Shown here in pieces: positions 32,651 to 41,449 of a stretch of DNA of 64,000 nt. The stretch comes from Streptomyces phaeofaciens. GTDB taxonomy: Bacteria; Actinomycetota; Actinomycetes; Streptomycetales; Streptomycetaceae. A program made the position numbers and the translations under genes. A model generated the notes under the pieces. That model was not told the DNA's origin, ran no database searches, and worked only from the letters and a program-made list of their open reading frames with translations. The DNA is taken from positions 1 to 64,000 of the forward strand of contig NZ_BMSA01000017.1 of NCBI RefSeq assembly GCF_014648915.1, given 5' to 3'. Numbering within the stretch: the first letter of the stretch is position 1; each line of letters opens with the position of its first letter.

Positions 32651-34189
32651 ATGCTGCTGTCCCGGCTCGCCGACGTGTCCCGTGAGGTCGCGGCCACCTC
32701 GGCCCGCTCCCGCAAGATCGCCCTGCTCGCCGAACTGTTCCGGGAGGCGGAGGCCGACGAGGCGCCGATCGTCATCCCGTACCTGGCCGGGCGGCTCCCC
32801 CAGGGCCGGCTCGGCGTCGGCTGGAAGACGCTGGGCCGGCCGGTCGCGCCGGCCGCCGCACCGGCGCTGACCGTGCGGGGGACGGACGCCCTGCTCACCG
32901 CGCTCGGCTCGGTGTCCGGCCCCGGCTCGCAGGCCGAACGGGCCCGGCTGGTCGGGGAGTTGATGGGCGCGGCCACCGCCGAGGAGCAGCACTTCCTGCT
33001 CGGGCTGCTGACCGGCGAGGTCCGCCAGGGCGCCCTGGACGCCGTGGCCGTCGAGGGTCTCGCCCAGGCGACCGGGGCGCCCCCGGCGGAGGTACGGCGG
33101 GCGGTGATGCTCGCGGGCTCGCTGCAACCGGTGGCACGGGCGCTGCTCGCGGACGGACCGCCGTCCCTGAAGACGTTCCGGCTCACCGTCGGCCGCCCGG
33201 TCCTGCCGATGCTCGCGCACAGCGCGTCCTCGGTGACCGAGGCGGTCGGCAAGCTGGGCGCCTGCGCGGTGGAGGAGAAGCTGGACGGCATCCGGGTGCA
33301 GGTGCACCGCGACGGCGACGACGTCCGCCTCTACACCCGCACCCTCGACGACATCACCGACCGCCTGCCCGAAGTGACGTCGGCCGCACGGGAACTGACG
33401 GAGCGTCGTTTCGTGCTGGACGGGGAGGTCATCGCCCTCGGCGAGGACGGCCGCCCCCGTTCCTTCCAGGAGACGGCCGGCCGGGTCGGCTCCCGGGTGG
33501 ACGTGACGGCGGCCGCCGAGGCGGTCCCGGTCTCCCCGGTCTTCTTCGACGTGCTGTCGGTGGACGACCGCGACCTGCTCGACCTCCCGTTCGCCGAACG
33601 CCACGCGGAACTGGCCCGCCTGGTCCCGGAGCCGATGCGGGTGCGCCGGACGGTCGTCACCGGCCCGCAGGACGCGACGGCGGCGGAGGAGTTCTTGGCC
33701 GAGACCCTGCTGCGGGGCCACGAGGGAGTCGTCGTCAAGTCCCTGGACGCCCCCTACAGCGCGGGCCGGCGCGGTGCGTCCTGGCTGAAGGTCAAGCCGG
33801 TGCACACCCTCGACCTGGTGGTCCTGGCCGCCGAGTGGGGCCACGGCCGGCGCACCGGCAAGCTCTCCAACCTGCATCTGGGCGCCCGCACGGCCGACGG
33901 GGGCTTCGCCATGCTCGGCAAGACCTTCAAGGGCATGACCGACGCCATGCTCACCTGGCAGACCGGCCACCTGAAGTCCCTCGCCGAACGGGACGACGGC
34001 CACGTGGTCACCGTACGTCCCGAACTCGTCGTCGAGATCGCCTACGACGGTCTCCAGCGCTCCACCCGCTATCCGGCCGGGGTCACCCTCCGCTTCGCCC
34101 GTGTGGTCCGCTACCGACAGGACAAGCGGCCGGAGGAGGCCGACACCGTGCAGACCCTGCTGGCCGCCCATCCGGAGGTGCACCCGTGA
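32651..34189 (+). CDS. ATP-dependent DNA ligase
   Basis: This 512-residue enzyme seals nicks in DNA using ATP. An N-terminal DNA-binding domain (about 1-190) precedes the nucleotidyltransferase domain with active-site motif EEKLDGIRVQ (Lys about 210). Motifs RFVLDGEVIALG, SPVFFDVLSVDDRDL, HEGVVVKSLDAPYSAGRRG and WLKVKPVHTLDLVVLAAEWG follow, and then an OB-fold. Actinobacteria carry such LigB-type enzymes besides the NAD-dependent LigA. The ATG at 32651 is preferred to one at 32636; no strong ribosome site is seen. The NUDIX gene overlaps its stop. Confidence 0.93.
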   Translation: MLLSRLADVSREVAATSARSRKIALLAELFREAEADEAPIVIPYLAGRLPQGRLGVGWKTLGRPVAPAAAPALTVRGTDALLTALGSVSGPGSQAERARLVGELMGAATAEEQHFLLGLLTGEVRQGALDAVAVEGLAQATGAPPAEVRRAVMLAGSLQPVARALLADGPPSLKTFRLTVGRPVLPMLAHSASSVTEAVGKLGACAVEEKLDGIRVQVHRDGDDVRLYTRTLDDITDRLPEVTSAARELTERRFVLDGEVIALGEDGRPRSFQETAGRVGSRVDVTAAAEAVPVSPVFFDVLSVDDRDLLDLPFAERHAELARLVPEPMRVRRTVVTGPQDATAAEEFLAETLLRGHEGVVVKSLDAPYSAGRRGASWLKVKPVHTLDLVVLAAEWGHGRRTGKLSNLHLGARTADGGFAMLGKTFKGMTDAMLTWQTGHLKSLAERDDGHVVTVRPELVVEIAYDGLQRSTRYPAGVTLRFARVVRYRQDKRPEEADTVQTLLAAHPEVHP

Positions 34190-34650
34190 CGCAGAGACGG
34201 AGCGCGGGCCTGCTGCTGTTCCGCCGCACCGCCGACGGCACCCAGGTGCTGCTGGGCCATATGGGCGGTCCCTATTTCGCGAGGAAGGACGCCGGCGCCT
34301 GGACCGTCCCCAAGGGCGAGTACGAGCCGGACGAGCCCGCGTGGGACGCCGCCCGGCGAGAGTTCCGGGAGGAACTGGGGCTGGCCCCGCCCGACGGCGA
34401 GGCGATCGCGCTCGGCGAGGTCCGGCAGACGAACGGCAAGATCGTCACCGTCTGGGCCATCGAGGCGGATCTCGATCCGGCGGCGGTCGAACCCGGCACG
34501 TTCACCATGGAGTGGCCGCCCCGGTCCGGGCGGCGGCAGGAGTTCCCGGAGCTGGACCGGGTCGCCTGGTACGGCCTGGACCGGGCCCGCGCGGTGATCG
34601 TCACGGCGCAGGCCGCGTTCCTCGACCGGCTGGCGGAGCACTCGGCCTGA
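34186..34650 (+). CDS. NUDIX hydrolase
   Basis: The 154-residue protein starts at GTG 34186, overlapping the ligase stop (GTGA). It reads SAGLLLFRRTADGTQVLLGH, WTVPKGEYEPDEPAWDAARR and EFREELGLAPPDGE, giving a NUDIX box of form GX5EX7REXXEELG. Such proteins hydrolyse nucleoside diphosphate linked compounds. Coupling to a DNA ligase suggests a role in nucleotide sanitation or repair, which is an inference from position only. Confidence 0.9.
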   Translation: MTQRRSAGLLLFRRTADGTQVLLGHMGGPYFARKDAGAWTVPKGEYEPDEPAWDAARREFREELGLAPPDGEAIALGEVRQTNGKIVTVWAIEADLDPAAVEPGTFTMEWPPRSGRRQEFPELDRVAWYGLDRARAVIVTAQAAFLDRLAEHSA

Positions 34651-34721
34651 CGCGCACGCGTTGCGGGCTCCCGTGCGGCGCGGGAAGGTCGAAGCACAGC
34701 CAGCTCTGCGGGAGGTCGGTC

Positions 34722-36107
34722 ATGCCCATCGCGACGGTGAACCCGGCGAACGGCGAGACGCTTCGGACGTACGAGGCCATGGGCGAGGAGGAGCTGGAAC
34801 GCCGGCTCCAGCTCGCCGAGGCCACGTTCCGTACGTACCGGACGACGCCGTTCGCGGAGCGGGCACGGCTGCTGAACCGGGCCGCCGAGCTGCTCGACGA
34901 GGACCAGCGGGACATCGGCCGCACGATGACCACCGAGATGGGCAAGCCGGTCAAACAGGCCCGCGCGGAGGCCGCGAAGTGCGCGAAGGCCATGCGCTGG
35001 TACGCCGAGCACGCGGCGGAGCTGCTGGCCGACGAGCATCCGGCCGAGGCCGACGTGAAGGACTCCGGGGCCTCGCGGGTCCTGGTCCGGTACCGGCCGC
35101 TGGGCCCCGTGCTCGCGGTGATGCCGTGGAACTTCCCGCTCTGGCAGGTGATCCGGTTCGCCGCGCCCGCGCTGATGGCGGGCAACGTCGGCCTGCTCAA
35201 ACACGCCTCGAACGTCCCCCAGACGGCCCTGTATCTGGAGGACCTGTTCCACCGGGCCGGCTTCACCGAGGGCTGCTTCCAGACCCTGCTCGTCGGCGCG
35301 GGCGCGGTGGACGAGATCCTGCGCGACGAACGGGTGCGGGCGGCCACGCTGACCGGCAGCGAGCCGGCCGGCCGCGCCGTCGCCGCGACCTCCGGCGCGA
35401 TGGTCAAGAAGACGGTCCTGGAGCTGGGCGGCAGCGACCCGTACGTGGTCATGCCGTCCGCCGACATCGACCGGGCCGCGCGGGTCGCCGTCACCGCCCG
35501 GGTGCAGAACAACGGCCAGTCGTGCATCGCCGCCAAGCGGTTCATCGTCCACTCGGACGTGTACGACGCGTTCGCCGAGCGCTTCACCGAAGGGATGAAG
35601 GCGCTGCGGGTCGGCGACCCGCTGGAGGAGGACACGGACGTCGGCCCGCTGGCGACCGAACAGGGCCGGGCCGACCTGGAGGAGCTGGTGGACGACGCGA
35701 CCCGCAGCGGCGCCGACGTGCTGTGCGGGGGCGAACGCCCCGAGGGCGACGGCTGGTACTACCCGCCGACCGTCCTCGCCGGGGTCACCCGCGAGATGCG
35801 CATCCACCGCGAGGAGGCCTTCGGGCCTGTCGCGACCGTGTACCGCGCCGCCGACCTGGACGAGGCGATCCTCATCGCCAACGACTCCCCGTTCGGGCTG
35901 AGTTCGAACGTGTGGACGCGGGACGAGGCCGAGGTGGACCGGTTCGTCCGCGATCTGGAGGCCGGCAGCGTGTACGTCAACGGCATGACCGCGTCCCATC
36001 CCGCGTTCCCGTTCGGCGGCGTGAAGCGGTCCGGGTACGGGCGTGAGCTGTCCGGGCACGGAATCCGCGAGTTCTGCAACATCACCACGGTTTGGCACGG
36101 CGCGTGA
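34722..36107 (+). CDS. gabD: NADP-dependent succinate-semialdehyde dehydrogenase
   Basis: The 461-residue aldehyde dehydrogenase has MPWNFPLWQVIRFAAPALMA, ATLTGSEPAGRAVAATSG, the catalytic Glu in VLELGGSDPYVV and the catalytic Cys in NNGQSCIAAKRF. Sequence type (start PIATVNPANGETLRTYEAMG; GSVYVNGMTASHPAFPFGGV near the end) matches the SSADH group, which oxidises succinate semialdehyde to succinate in the GABA shunt. The short N-terminus compared with E. coli GabD is usual for this group. ATG 34722 follows GGGAGG. Substrate choice is not proven by sequence. Confidence 0.85.
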   Translation: MPIATVNPANGETLRTYEAMGEEELERRLQLAEATFRTYRTTPFAERARLLNRAAELLDEDQRDIGRTMTTEMGKPVKQARAEAAKCAKAMRWYAEHAAELLADEHPAEADVKDSGASRVLVRYRPLGPVLAVMPWNFPLWQVIRFAAPALMAGNVGLLKHASNVPQTALYLEDLFHRAGFTEGCFQTLLVGAGAVDEILRDERVRAATLTGSEPAGRAVAATSGAMVKKTVLELGGSDPYVVMPSADIDRAARVAVTARVQNNGQSCIAAKRFIVHSDVYDAFAERFTEGMKALRVGDPLEEDTDVGPLATEQGRADLEELVDDATRSGADVLCGGERPEGDGWYYPPTVLAGVTREMRIHREEAFGPVATVYRAADLDEAILIANDSPFGLSSNVWTRDEAEVDRFVRDLEAGSVYVNGMTASHPAFPFGGVKRSGYGRELSGHGIREFCNITTVWHGA

Positions 36108-36132
36108 GTGCCGCGCGGCTACGATCCCGGGT

Positions 36133-36369
36133 GTGAACCGCGAAGTGACCCTGCCTCTGATCGTCGACGACCGCGGGACCCTCCAGGTCACCGCGGCCGA
36201 CGTGAGCAAGCTGCTGCGGACGTTGGGCGGTCGGTGGCTGCACCTCGTCGAGGCCGGGGCGGACGGGCTCGACGAGGACACGGTGGCCGCGCTCACCATC
36301 GAGCTGGCGAAGCTCGCCGACCGCATCGACGTGGCGTGCATCGCCCACAGCAGCGGGGGAACGTCCTAG
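36133..36369 (+). CDS. DUF6213-like small protein
   Basis: GTG 36133 begins a 78-residue protein with TLPLIVDDRGTLQVTAADVS, KLLRTLGGRWLHLVEAGADG and LTIELAKLADRIDVACIAHS. I know this highly conserved Streptomyces family as DUF6213; no role is known. No ribosome site is present, but a TACGAT -10-like element at 36120-36125 lies 8 nt before GTG, so the mRNA may be leaderless. Confidence 0.8.
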   Translation: MNREVTLPLIVDDRGTLQVTAADVSKLLRTLGGRWLHLVEAGADGLDEDTVAALTIELAKLADRIDVACIAHSSGGTS

Positions 36370-36393
36370 GACCCGCCCGGCCGGACGGGTCCT
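36368..36393. terminator. Hairpin between convergent genes
   Basis: Arms aggacccg and cgggtcct around a GC-rich loop, between the DUF6213-like stop (36369) and the acyl-CoA dehydrogenase stop (36411). It can serve both strands. Confidence 0.6.
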
Positions 36394-36410
36394 GGCCGCC
36401 TCGGACGGCG

Positions 36411-37637
36411 CTACCGGATCGGCATCCCCGACAGCGTGCGCGCGATGACGAGCCGCTGGATCTCGCTGGTCCCCTCGAAGATCGTGTAGATCGCGCTGTC
36501 GCGGTGCATCCGCTCGACGGGGTACTCCCGCGTGTACCCGTTGCCACCGAGAATCTGGATCGCCTGGGCGGTGACCTTCTTCGCCGTCTCGCTCGCGTAC
36601 AGCTTCGACATCGAGCCCTCGGCCGCGGTGAACGGCTTCCCGCTGATCGCCATCCAGGACGCGCGCCACACGAGCAGCCGCGCCGCGTCGATCTGCGTCC
36701 GCATGTCGGCCAGCTGGAAGGCGACGCCCTGGTTGTCGATGATCGGCCGTCCGAACTGCTCACGGGTCACGGCGTAGTCGAGGGCGACCTCGTAGGCGGC
36801 GCGGGCCGTGCCCACCGCCATGGCTCCCACCGCGGGGCGGCTGGCCTCGAAGGTCGCCATCGCCGCGTTCTTCACGCGCTCGCCGCCGGACTTCGCCCGC
36901 TCCCGGGCACGGGCCAGGCGCTCGTCCAGCTTCTCCTTGCCGCCGAGCAGGCAGGAACCGGGCACCCGGACCTGGTCGAGGATGACCTCGGCGGTGTGCG
37001 AGGCGCGGATGCCGTGCTTCTTGAACTTCTGGCCCTGGGCGAGGCCCGGGGTGCCCGGCGGGACGATGAAGGAGGCGTGGCCCTTGGAGCCCAGCTCCGC
37101 GTCGACGACGGCCACGACGACGTGGACGTTGGCGATACCGCCGTTGGTCGCCCAGGTCTTCGTGCCGTTGAGCACCCACTCGTCCGTGGCCTCGTCGTAC
37201 ACGGCACGCGTGCGCATGGAGGCCACGTCGGAGCCGGCGTCGGGCTCGGAGGAGCAGAACGCGGCGACCTTGACGTCGTTCGCGTCGCCGTACATCTGCG
37301 GGATCCAGGTGCCGATCTGTTCCTCGGTACCGTTGGCGAGGACGCCCACGGCGGCCAGACCGGTGCCCACGATCGACAGGGCGATGCCCGCGTCGCCCCA
37401 GAACAGCTCCTCCATCGCCATCGGGATGCCGAGCCCGGTGGGGTCGAAATACTGCTGGGCGTAGAAGTCGAGGGAGTAGATGCCCACCTTCGCGGCCTCC
37501 TGGATGACCGGCCAGGGAGTCTCCTCACGCTCGTCCCATTCGGCGGCCGCGGGTCGGATGACGTCGGCGGCGAAACCGTGCAGCCAGTCCCGGACCTCCT
37601 TCTGTTCGTCGTTGAGCTCCATGGTGAACTCGGCCAT
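36411..37637 (-). CDS. Acyl-CoA dehydrogenase
   Basis: This 408-residue flavoenzyme shows the full acyl-CoA dehydrogenase pattern: AAFCSSEPDAGSDVASMRTR, VLNGTKTWATNGGIANVHVV, QILGGNGYTREYPVERMHRD and the catalytic-region YTIFEGTSEIQRLVIARTLS, with the catalytic Glu in FEGTSE. It probably acts on short- or medium-chain acyl-CoA. The gene is divergent from a tetR at 37807, and two palindromic operators lie in its promoter region (37663-37700), so repression by that TetR is likely. ATG 37637 is preceded by GGAGGGG. Confidence 0.92.
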   Translation of the reverse strand: MAEFTMELNDEQKEVRDWLHGFAADVIRPAAAEWDEREETPWPVIQEAAKVGIYSLDFYAQQYFDPTGLGIPMAMEELFWGDAGIALSIVGTGLAAVGVLANGTEEQIGTWIPQMYGDANDVKVAAFCSSEPDAGSDVASMRTRAVYDEATDEWVLNGTKTWATNGGIANVHVVVAVVDAELGSKGHASFIVPPGTPGLAQGQKFKKHGIRASHTAEVILDQVRVPGSCLLGGKEKLDERLARARERAKSGGERVKNAAMATFEASRPAVGAMAVGTARAAYEVALDYAVTREQFGRPIIDNQGVAFQLADMRTQIDAARLLVWRASWMAISGKPFTAAEGSMSKLYASETAKKVTAQAIQILGGNGYTREYPVERMHRDSAIYTIFEGTSEIQRLVIARTLSGMPIR

Positions 37638-37662
37638 GTCCCCTCCAGCGGCGGGCGTGCGT

Positions 37663-37700
37663 GTTACTAGCGGTAACCTGAGTCTGTTACTCGCGGGTAA
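37663..37700. promoter_or_regulatory. Two GTTAC-N5-GTAA(C) palindromic operators
   Basis: GTTACtagcgGTAAC at 37663-37677 and GTTACtcgcgGGTAAG at 37685-37700. Both lie just upstream of the acyl-CoA dehydrogenase gene, within the region divergent to tetR 37807. The form fits a TetR-family (FadR/KstR-like) operator. Confidence 0.7.
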
Positions 37701-37806
37701 GAAATGTCAACTCCTGACGACAGCTCGGCATCCCGTTCGATGTCAGGCTGCTGTCAGGTGTTAGTTTGCGCAGGCGTCACCGAAACACCACGGGTGGGGA
37801 GAGCAC

Positions 37807-38451
37807 ATGGACACCACACAGCGGACCGAGCAGCAGCGATCGGCCGACCGCCGTCGGCGCGAACTGCTGGAGGCCGCGGACCGGGTGGTGCTGCGCGACG
37901 GTCCGCAGGCCTCCATGAACGCCATCGCGGCGGAGGCCGGCATCACGAAGCCGATCCTCTACCGCCACTTCGGTGACAAGGGCGGGCTCTACGCCGCCCT
38001 CGCCATGCGGCACACCGACGCGCTGCTGGCCTCGCTGCGGGCGGCGCTGGACGCCCCCGCCGAGCGGCGCGAGCGGGTCGAGGCGACCCTGGACACCTAT
38101 CTCGCCGCCATCGAGGCCCGGCCCCAGGTCTACCGCTTCCTGATGCACCCCTCCGAGGGCGGCCAGGGCGGGGACCACGGCTTCGACGTGGGCAAGCACT
38201 CCGCGCCGCTGCTGCGCCGGATGGGCGAGGAACTCGCCCAGGTGATCGAGGAGCGCCTGGACCTCGGTCCCGGGACCCAGCAGCTGGCCCGCGTCTGGGG
38301 GCACGGGATCGTCGGGATGATGCACGCCGCCGGGGACTGGTGGCTCGGCGAGCGGCCCTGTTCCCGGGCCGAGCTGGTGCGGAGTCTGGCCGACCTGCTG
38401 TGGGGACGCCTCGCGGCCGCGGGGGACAAGGTCGGGGGACCCGGGTTCTGA
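37807..38451 (+). CDS. TetR family transcriptional regulator
   Basis: The 214-residue protein has the N-terminal TetR helix-turn-helix (RRELLEAADRVVLRDGPQAS, MNAIAAEAGITKPILYRHFG, DKGGLYAALAMRHTD) followed by an all-helical ligand domain. Its place divergent to the acyl-CoA dehydrogenase at 37637, with palindromic sites between, suggests that it senses an acyl-CoA and represses that gene and possibly itself. ATG 37807 follows GGGGAGAG. Confidence 0.9.
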   Translation: MDTTQRTEQQRSADRRRRELLEAADRVVLRDGPQASMNAIAAEAGITKPILYRHFGDKGGLYAALAMRHTDALLASLRAALDAPAERRERVEATLDTYLAAIEARPQVYRFLMHPSEGGQGGDHGFDVGKHSAPLLRRMGEELAQVIEERLDLGPGTQQLARVWGHGIVGMMHAAGDWWLGERPCSRAELVRSLADLLWGRLAAAGDKVGGPGF

Positions 38452-38539
38452 GGGCCGCCCGGCGAGCGCGGGTCCGCCGCGGCGTGCCACGCCGCTCCCC
38501 GCGCCGCCAGGGCGCCCGGACGGCGCCCCGGGTCGTGGC

Positions 38540-39079
38540 CTAGCGGGACCAGGAGGCCCGCGCCACCTGGCGCGTCAGCCGGCGCTTGCGCCAGCCCTCC
38601 ACCCGGTCCGCGTACACCATTCCGTCCAGATGATCGCACTCGTGTTGCAAGCATCTGGCAAAGAATCCCGTGCCGTGGACGCGCACGCGGTCGCCCGTCG
38701 CCGTGTACCCCTCGACCACCGCGTGGTCGTAGCGCTCCGTCCCCGCCTCCAGGCCCGGCAGGGACAGACAACCCTCGGGGCCGCGCAGGACGATGCCGTC
38801 CGCCTCCACCAGACGGGGGTTCACCACATGGCCCACATGGCGGACGTCCTCGTCGTCGGGGCAGTCGTAGACGAAGACCCGCAGCGCCTCGCCGACCTGG
38901 TTGGCGGCGAGGCCGACACCCTGGGCGGCGTACATCGTGGCGAACAGGTCCTCGACGAGGCGGGCGAGGCCGGGGCCGAAGTCGGTGACCTCGCGGCAGG
39001 GTTCCCGCAGGACGGGGTCACCGAGCAGAGTGAGGGGCCGGACGTGCCCGTGGGAGCCCGGGATGGAGCCGTGTCGCAT
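38540..39079 (-). CDS. def: Peptide deformylase
   Basis: The 179-residue metalloenzyme removes the formyl group from the N-terminal Met of new proteins. All three motifs are present: GVGLAANQVG, EGCLSLPG (metal Cys) and QHECDHLDG (two metal His and catalytic Glu). ATG 39079 was chosen as the start of the conserved domain. Streptomyces genomes usually hold several def copies; this one is divergent from murT. Confidence 0.95.
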   Translation of the reverse strand: MRHGSIPGSHGHVRPLTLLGDPVLREPCREVTDFGPGLARLVEDLFATMYAAQGVGLAANQVGEALRVFVYDCPDDEDVRHVGHVVNPRLVEADGIVLRGPEGCLSLPGLEAGTERYDHAVVEGYTATGDRVRVHGTGFFARCLQHECDHLDGMVYADRVEGWRKRRLTRQVARASWSR

Positions 39080-39143
39080 GGCGGCAAGGGTACGGTCATT
39101 TCTGACACGCGCATGCCGCACGAGGCGTGAGGTGGAGCCGCGA

Positions 39144-39173
39144 TTCGGGAGTGCGAATGGATCTCGATAGGCT
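39144..39173 (+). promoter_or_regulatory. Vegetative-type promoter candidate for murT-gatD
   Basis: TTCGGG (39144-39149), 18 nt and TAGGCT (39168-39173). The -10 fits the Streptomyces consensus TAGPuPuT; the -35 is weak. Confidence 0.35.
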
Positions 39174-39236
39174 GACCACCTACCACGTTGCCGTACGGCA
39201 GAGGCGCGGCGCGTACGCAAGGAGGATCGAGAACTG

Positions 39237-40475
39237 ATGGCAGGCAACTCGGACCCGCTCACGCCGCGGGCAAAGATCGCCGTGACCGCGGGCAAGGCGG
39301 TCGCTGCGGCATCCCGTGCGGCCGGACGCGGCAGCGGCTCGGTGATCGGTGGCCGGGTGGCGCTCAAACTCGACCCCGACCTCCTCGCCCGGCTCGCCCA
39401 GAACCTGGATGTCATCCTGGTCTCGGCGACCAACGGGAAGACCACCACCACCCGGCTCATCGCCGAGGCCCTGCGGGCCGCCGGGCCCGTCGTGTCCAAC
39501 GCGCTGGGCGCCAACATGCCGGCCGGCATCACCTCGGCGCTCGCGGGCGGCTCGGAGGCCAAGTACGGCGTCATCGAGGTCGACGAGAAGTACCTCGCGG
39601 GCGTCGCCCGGGACACCGACCCCAAGTGCATCGCCCTGCTGAACCTCTCCCGCGACCAGCTGGACCGCGCCGCCGAGACCCGCATGCTCGCGGAGAACTG
39701 GCGTGAGGGACTGGCCGGCTCCAAGGCGGTCGTCGTCGCCAACGCCGACGACCCGCTGGTGGTGTGGGCCGCGTCCTCCTCCCCCAACGTGGTGTGGGTG
39801 GCCGCCGGGCAGATGTGGAAGGACGACGCCTGGTCGTGCCCGTCCTGCGGCGGTGTCATGCAGCGCCCGGGCGACGACTGGTTCTGCGGCGAGTGCGGCT
39901 TCCGCCGGCCCCAGCCGAGCTGGGCGCTGTCCGGGGACCACGTGCTCGACCCGCACGGGTCCGCCTGGCCCATCCACCTCCAGCTGCCGGGACGCGCCAA
40001 CAAGGCCAACGCCGCCTCCTCCGCCGCCGTGGCCGCCGTGTTCGGTGTGCCGCCGCAGGTCGCGCTGGAGCGCATGTACCAGGTGCAGGCCGTGGCCGGC
40101 CGCTACGACGTCGTCCAGTTCATGGAACGCGACCTGCGGCTGCTGCTCGCCAAGAACCCCGCGGGCTGGCTCGAGACGTTCAGCCTGATCGATCCCGCGC
40201 CGGCCCCGGTGATCCTCTCCGTGAACGCGCGCGGCGCCGACGGCACGGACACCTCCTGGCTGTGGGACGTGGACTACACCCGGCTGAGCGGCCACCCGAT
40301 CTTCGTCATCGGTGACCGCAAGCTGGACCTCGCGGTCCGCCTCGAGGTGGCGAACCAGCACTTCCAGGTGTGCGAGAGCGTCGACCAGGCCGTGCAGCTG
40401 TGCCCGCCCGGCCGGATCGAGGTCATCGCGAACTACACCGCGTTCCAGGACCTGCGCCGCCGCGTCGGCAACTGA
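39237..40475 (+). CDS. murT: Lipid II isoglutaminyl synthase, subunit MurT
   Basis: The 412-residue Mur-ligase-like protein uses ATP to activate the D-glutamate carboxyl of lipid II so that GatD can amidate it to D-isoglutamine. The ATP loop SATNGKTTTTRLIAEALR is present, and a Cys4 zinc ribbon (CPSCGG...CGECGF, about 201-222) interrupts the middle domain as in other MurT. The C-terminal DUF1727 domain ends YTAFQDLRRRVG. gatD follows 31 nt later. Amidated peptidoglycan is needed for efficient cross-linking. Confidence 0.95.
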   Translation: MAGNSDPLTPRAKIAVTAGKAVAAASRAAGRGSGSVIGGRVALKLDPDLLARLAQNLDVILVSATNGKTTTTRLIAEALRAAGPVVSNALGANMPAGITSALAGGSEAKYGVIEVDEKYLAGVARDTDPKCIALLNLSRDQLDRAAETRMLAENWREGLAGSKAVVVANADDPLVVWAASSSPNVVWVAAGQMWKDDAWSCPSCGGVMQRPGDDWFCGECGFRRPQPSWALSGDHVLDPHGSAWPIHLQLPGRANKANAASSAAVAAVFGVPPQVALERMYQVQAVAGRYDVVQFMERDLRLLLAKNPAGWLETFSLIDPAPAPVILSVNARGADGTDTSWLWDVDYTRLSGHPIFVIGDRKLDLAVRLEVANQHFQVCESVDQAVQLCPPGRIEVIANYTAFQDLRRRVGN

Positions 40476-40506
40476 CCACGAACCGACCAAGAAGGGCGCC
40501 CACTTC

Positions 40507-41235
40507 ATGAGCGACAACCAGCTGCGGATCGTCTGGGTCTACCCGGACCTGCTGAGCACCTACGGCGACCAGGGCAACGTCCTGGTCGTGGAGCGCCGGG
40601 CGCGGCAGCGCGGCCTCGACGTGGCCCGCCTCGACGTGCGCAGCGACCAGCCGATCCCGACGTCCGGCGACATCTACTTCATCGGCGGCGGCGAGGACCG
40701 GCCGCAGCGGCTCGCGGCGGAGCGGCTGCGGCGTGACGCGCACCTGTACCAGGCGGTGCAGAACGGCGCGATCGTGTTCGCGGTCTGCGCCGGCTACCAG
40801 ATCCTGGGCCACGAGTTCGTCAACGACCTCGGTCAGCGCGAGCCCGGCCTCGGGCTGCTCGACGTCACCACGGTGCGCGGCGAGGGCGAGCGGTGCGTCG
40901 GTGACGTCCTCGCGGACATCGACCCCCGGCTCGGTCTGCCGCAGCTGACCGGCTTCGAGAACCACCAGGGCGTCACCCACCTCGGCCCGACCGCCCGCCC
41001 GCTCGCCCGCGTCCAGATCGGCAAGGGCAACGGCACCGGCGACGGGACGGAGGGGGCGTACAACGACACCGTGTTCGGCACGTACATGCACGGTCCGGTG
41101 CTCGCCCGCAACCCGCTCATCGCGGACCTGCTGCTGAAGCTGGCGCTCGACGTGAACGCGCTCCCGCCGACCGACGACCGCTGGTACGAGGCGCTGCGCG
41201 GCGAGCGCATCGCCTCGGCGCAGCAGCCCGCCTAG
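40507..41235 (+). CDS. gatD: Lipid II isoglutaminyl synthase, glutamine amidotransferase subunit GatD
   Basis: The 242-residue class I amidotransferase (CobB/CobQ-like) supplies ammonia to MurT. The nucleophile is Cys94 in IVFAVCAGYQILG, matching the position in S. aureus GatD; the histidine lies in FGTYMHGPVLARNP. The N-terminus VYPDLLSTYGDQGNVLVVER is typical. ATG 40507 is the natural start and the gene forms an operon with murT. Confidence 0.95.
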   Translation: MSDNQLRIVWVYPDLLSTYGDQGNVLVVERRARQRGLDVARLDVRSDQPIPTSGDIYFIGGGEDRPQRLAAERLRRDAHLYQAVQNGAIVFAVCAGYQILGHEFVNDLGQREPGLGLLDVTTVRGEGERCVGDVLADIDPRLGLPQLTGFENHQGVTHLGPTARPLARVQIGKGNGTGDGTEGAYNDTVFGTYMHGPVLARNPLIADLLLKLALDVNALPPTDDRWYEALRGERIASAQQPA

Positions 41236-41286
41236 CCGTTCGGGCGACCGCCTGCCCGACTGTACGTTCACCTGATGGTCAGGGTG

Positions 41287-41308
41287 CCGTCAGCAGCCCG
41301 TCTGACGG
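41287..41308 (+). terminator. Weak hairpin after gatD
   Basis: ccgtcag and ctgacgg flank an 8-nt loop, 52 nt after the gatD stop. No T-tract follows, so the call is uncertain. Confidence 0.35.
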
Positions 41309-41449
41309 TACATCCGCACAGGTGAGCAGGCACGTCCAGCAGGCGGACGCGTGCTTCGGCCCCGCCCCCTGATGCCGCTAGGGTGGCGGGGATTCGAGCC
41401 GGACGACGTGGTCCGGATCCGGCCCTCGTGGAGAAGGTTGTTTCGGGCT

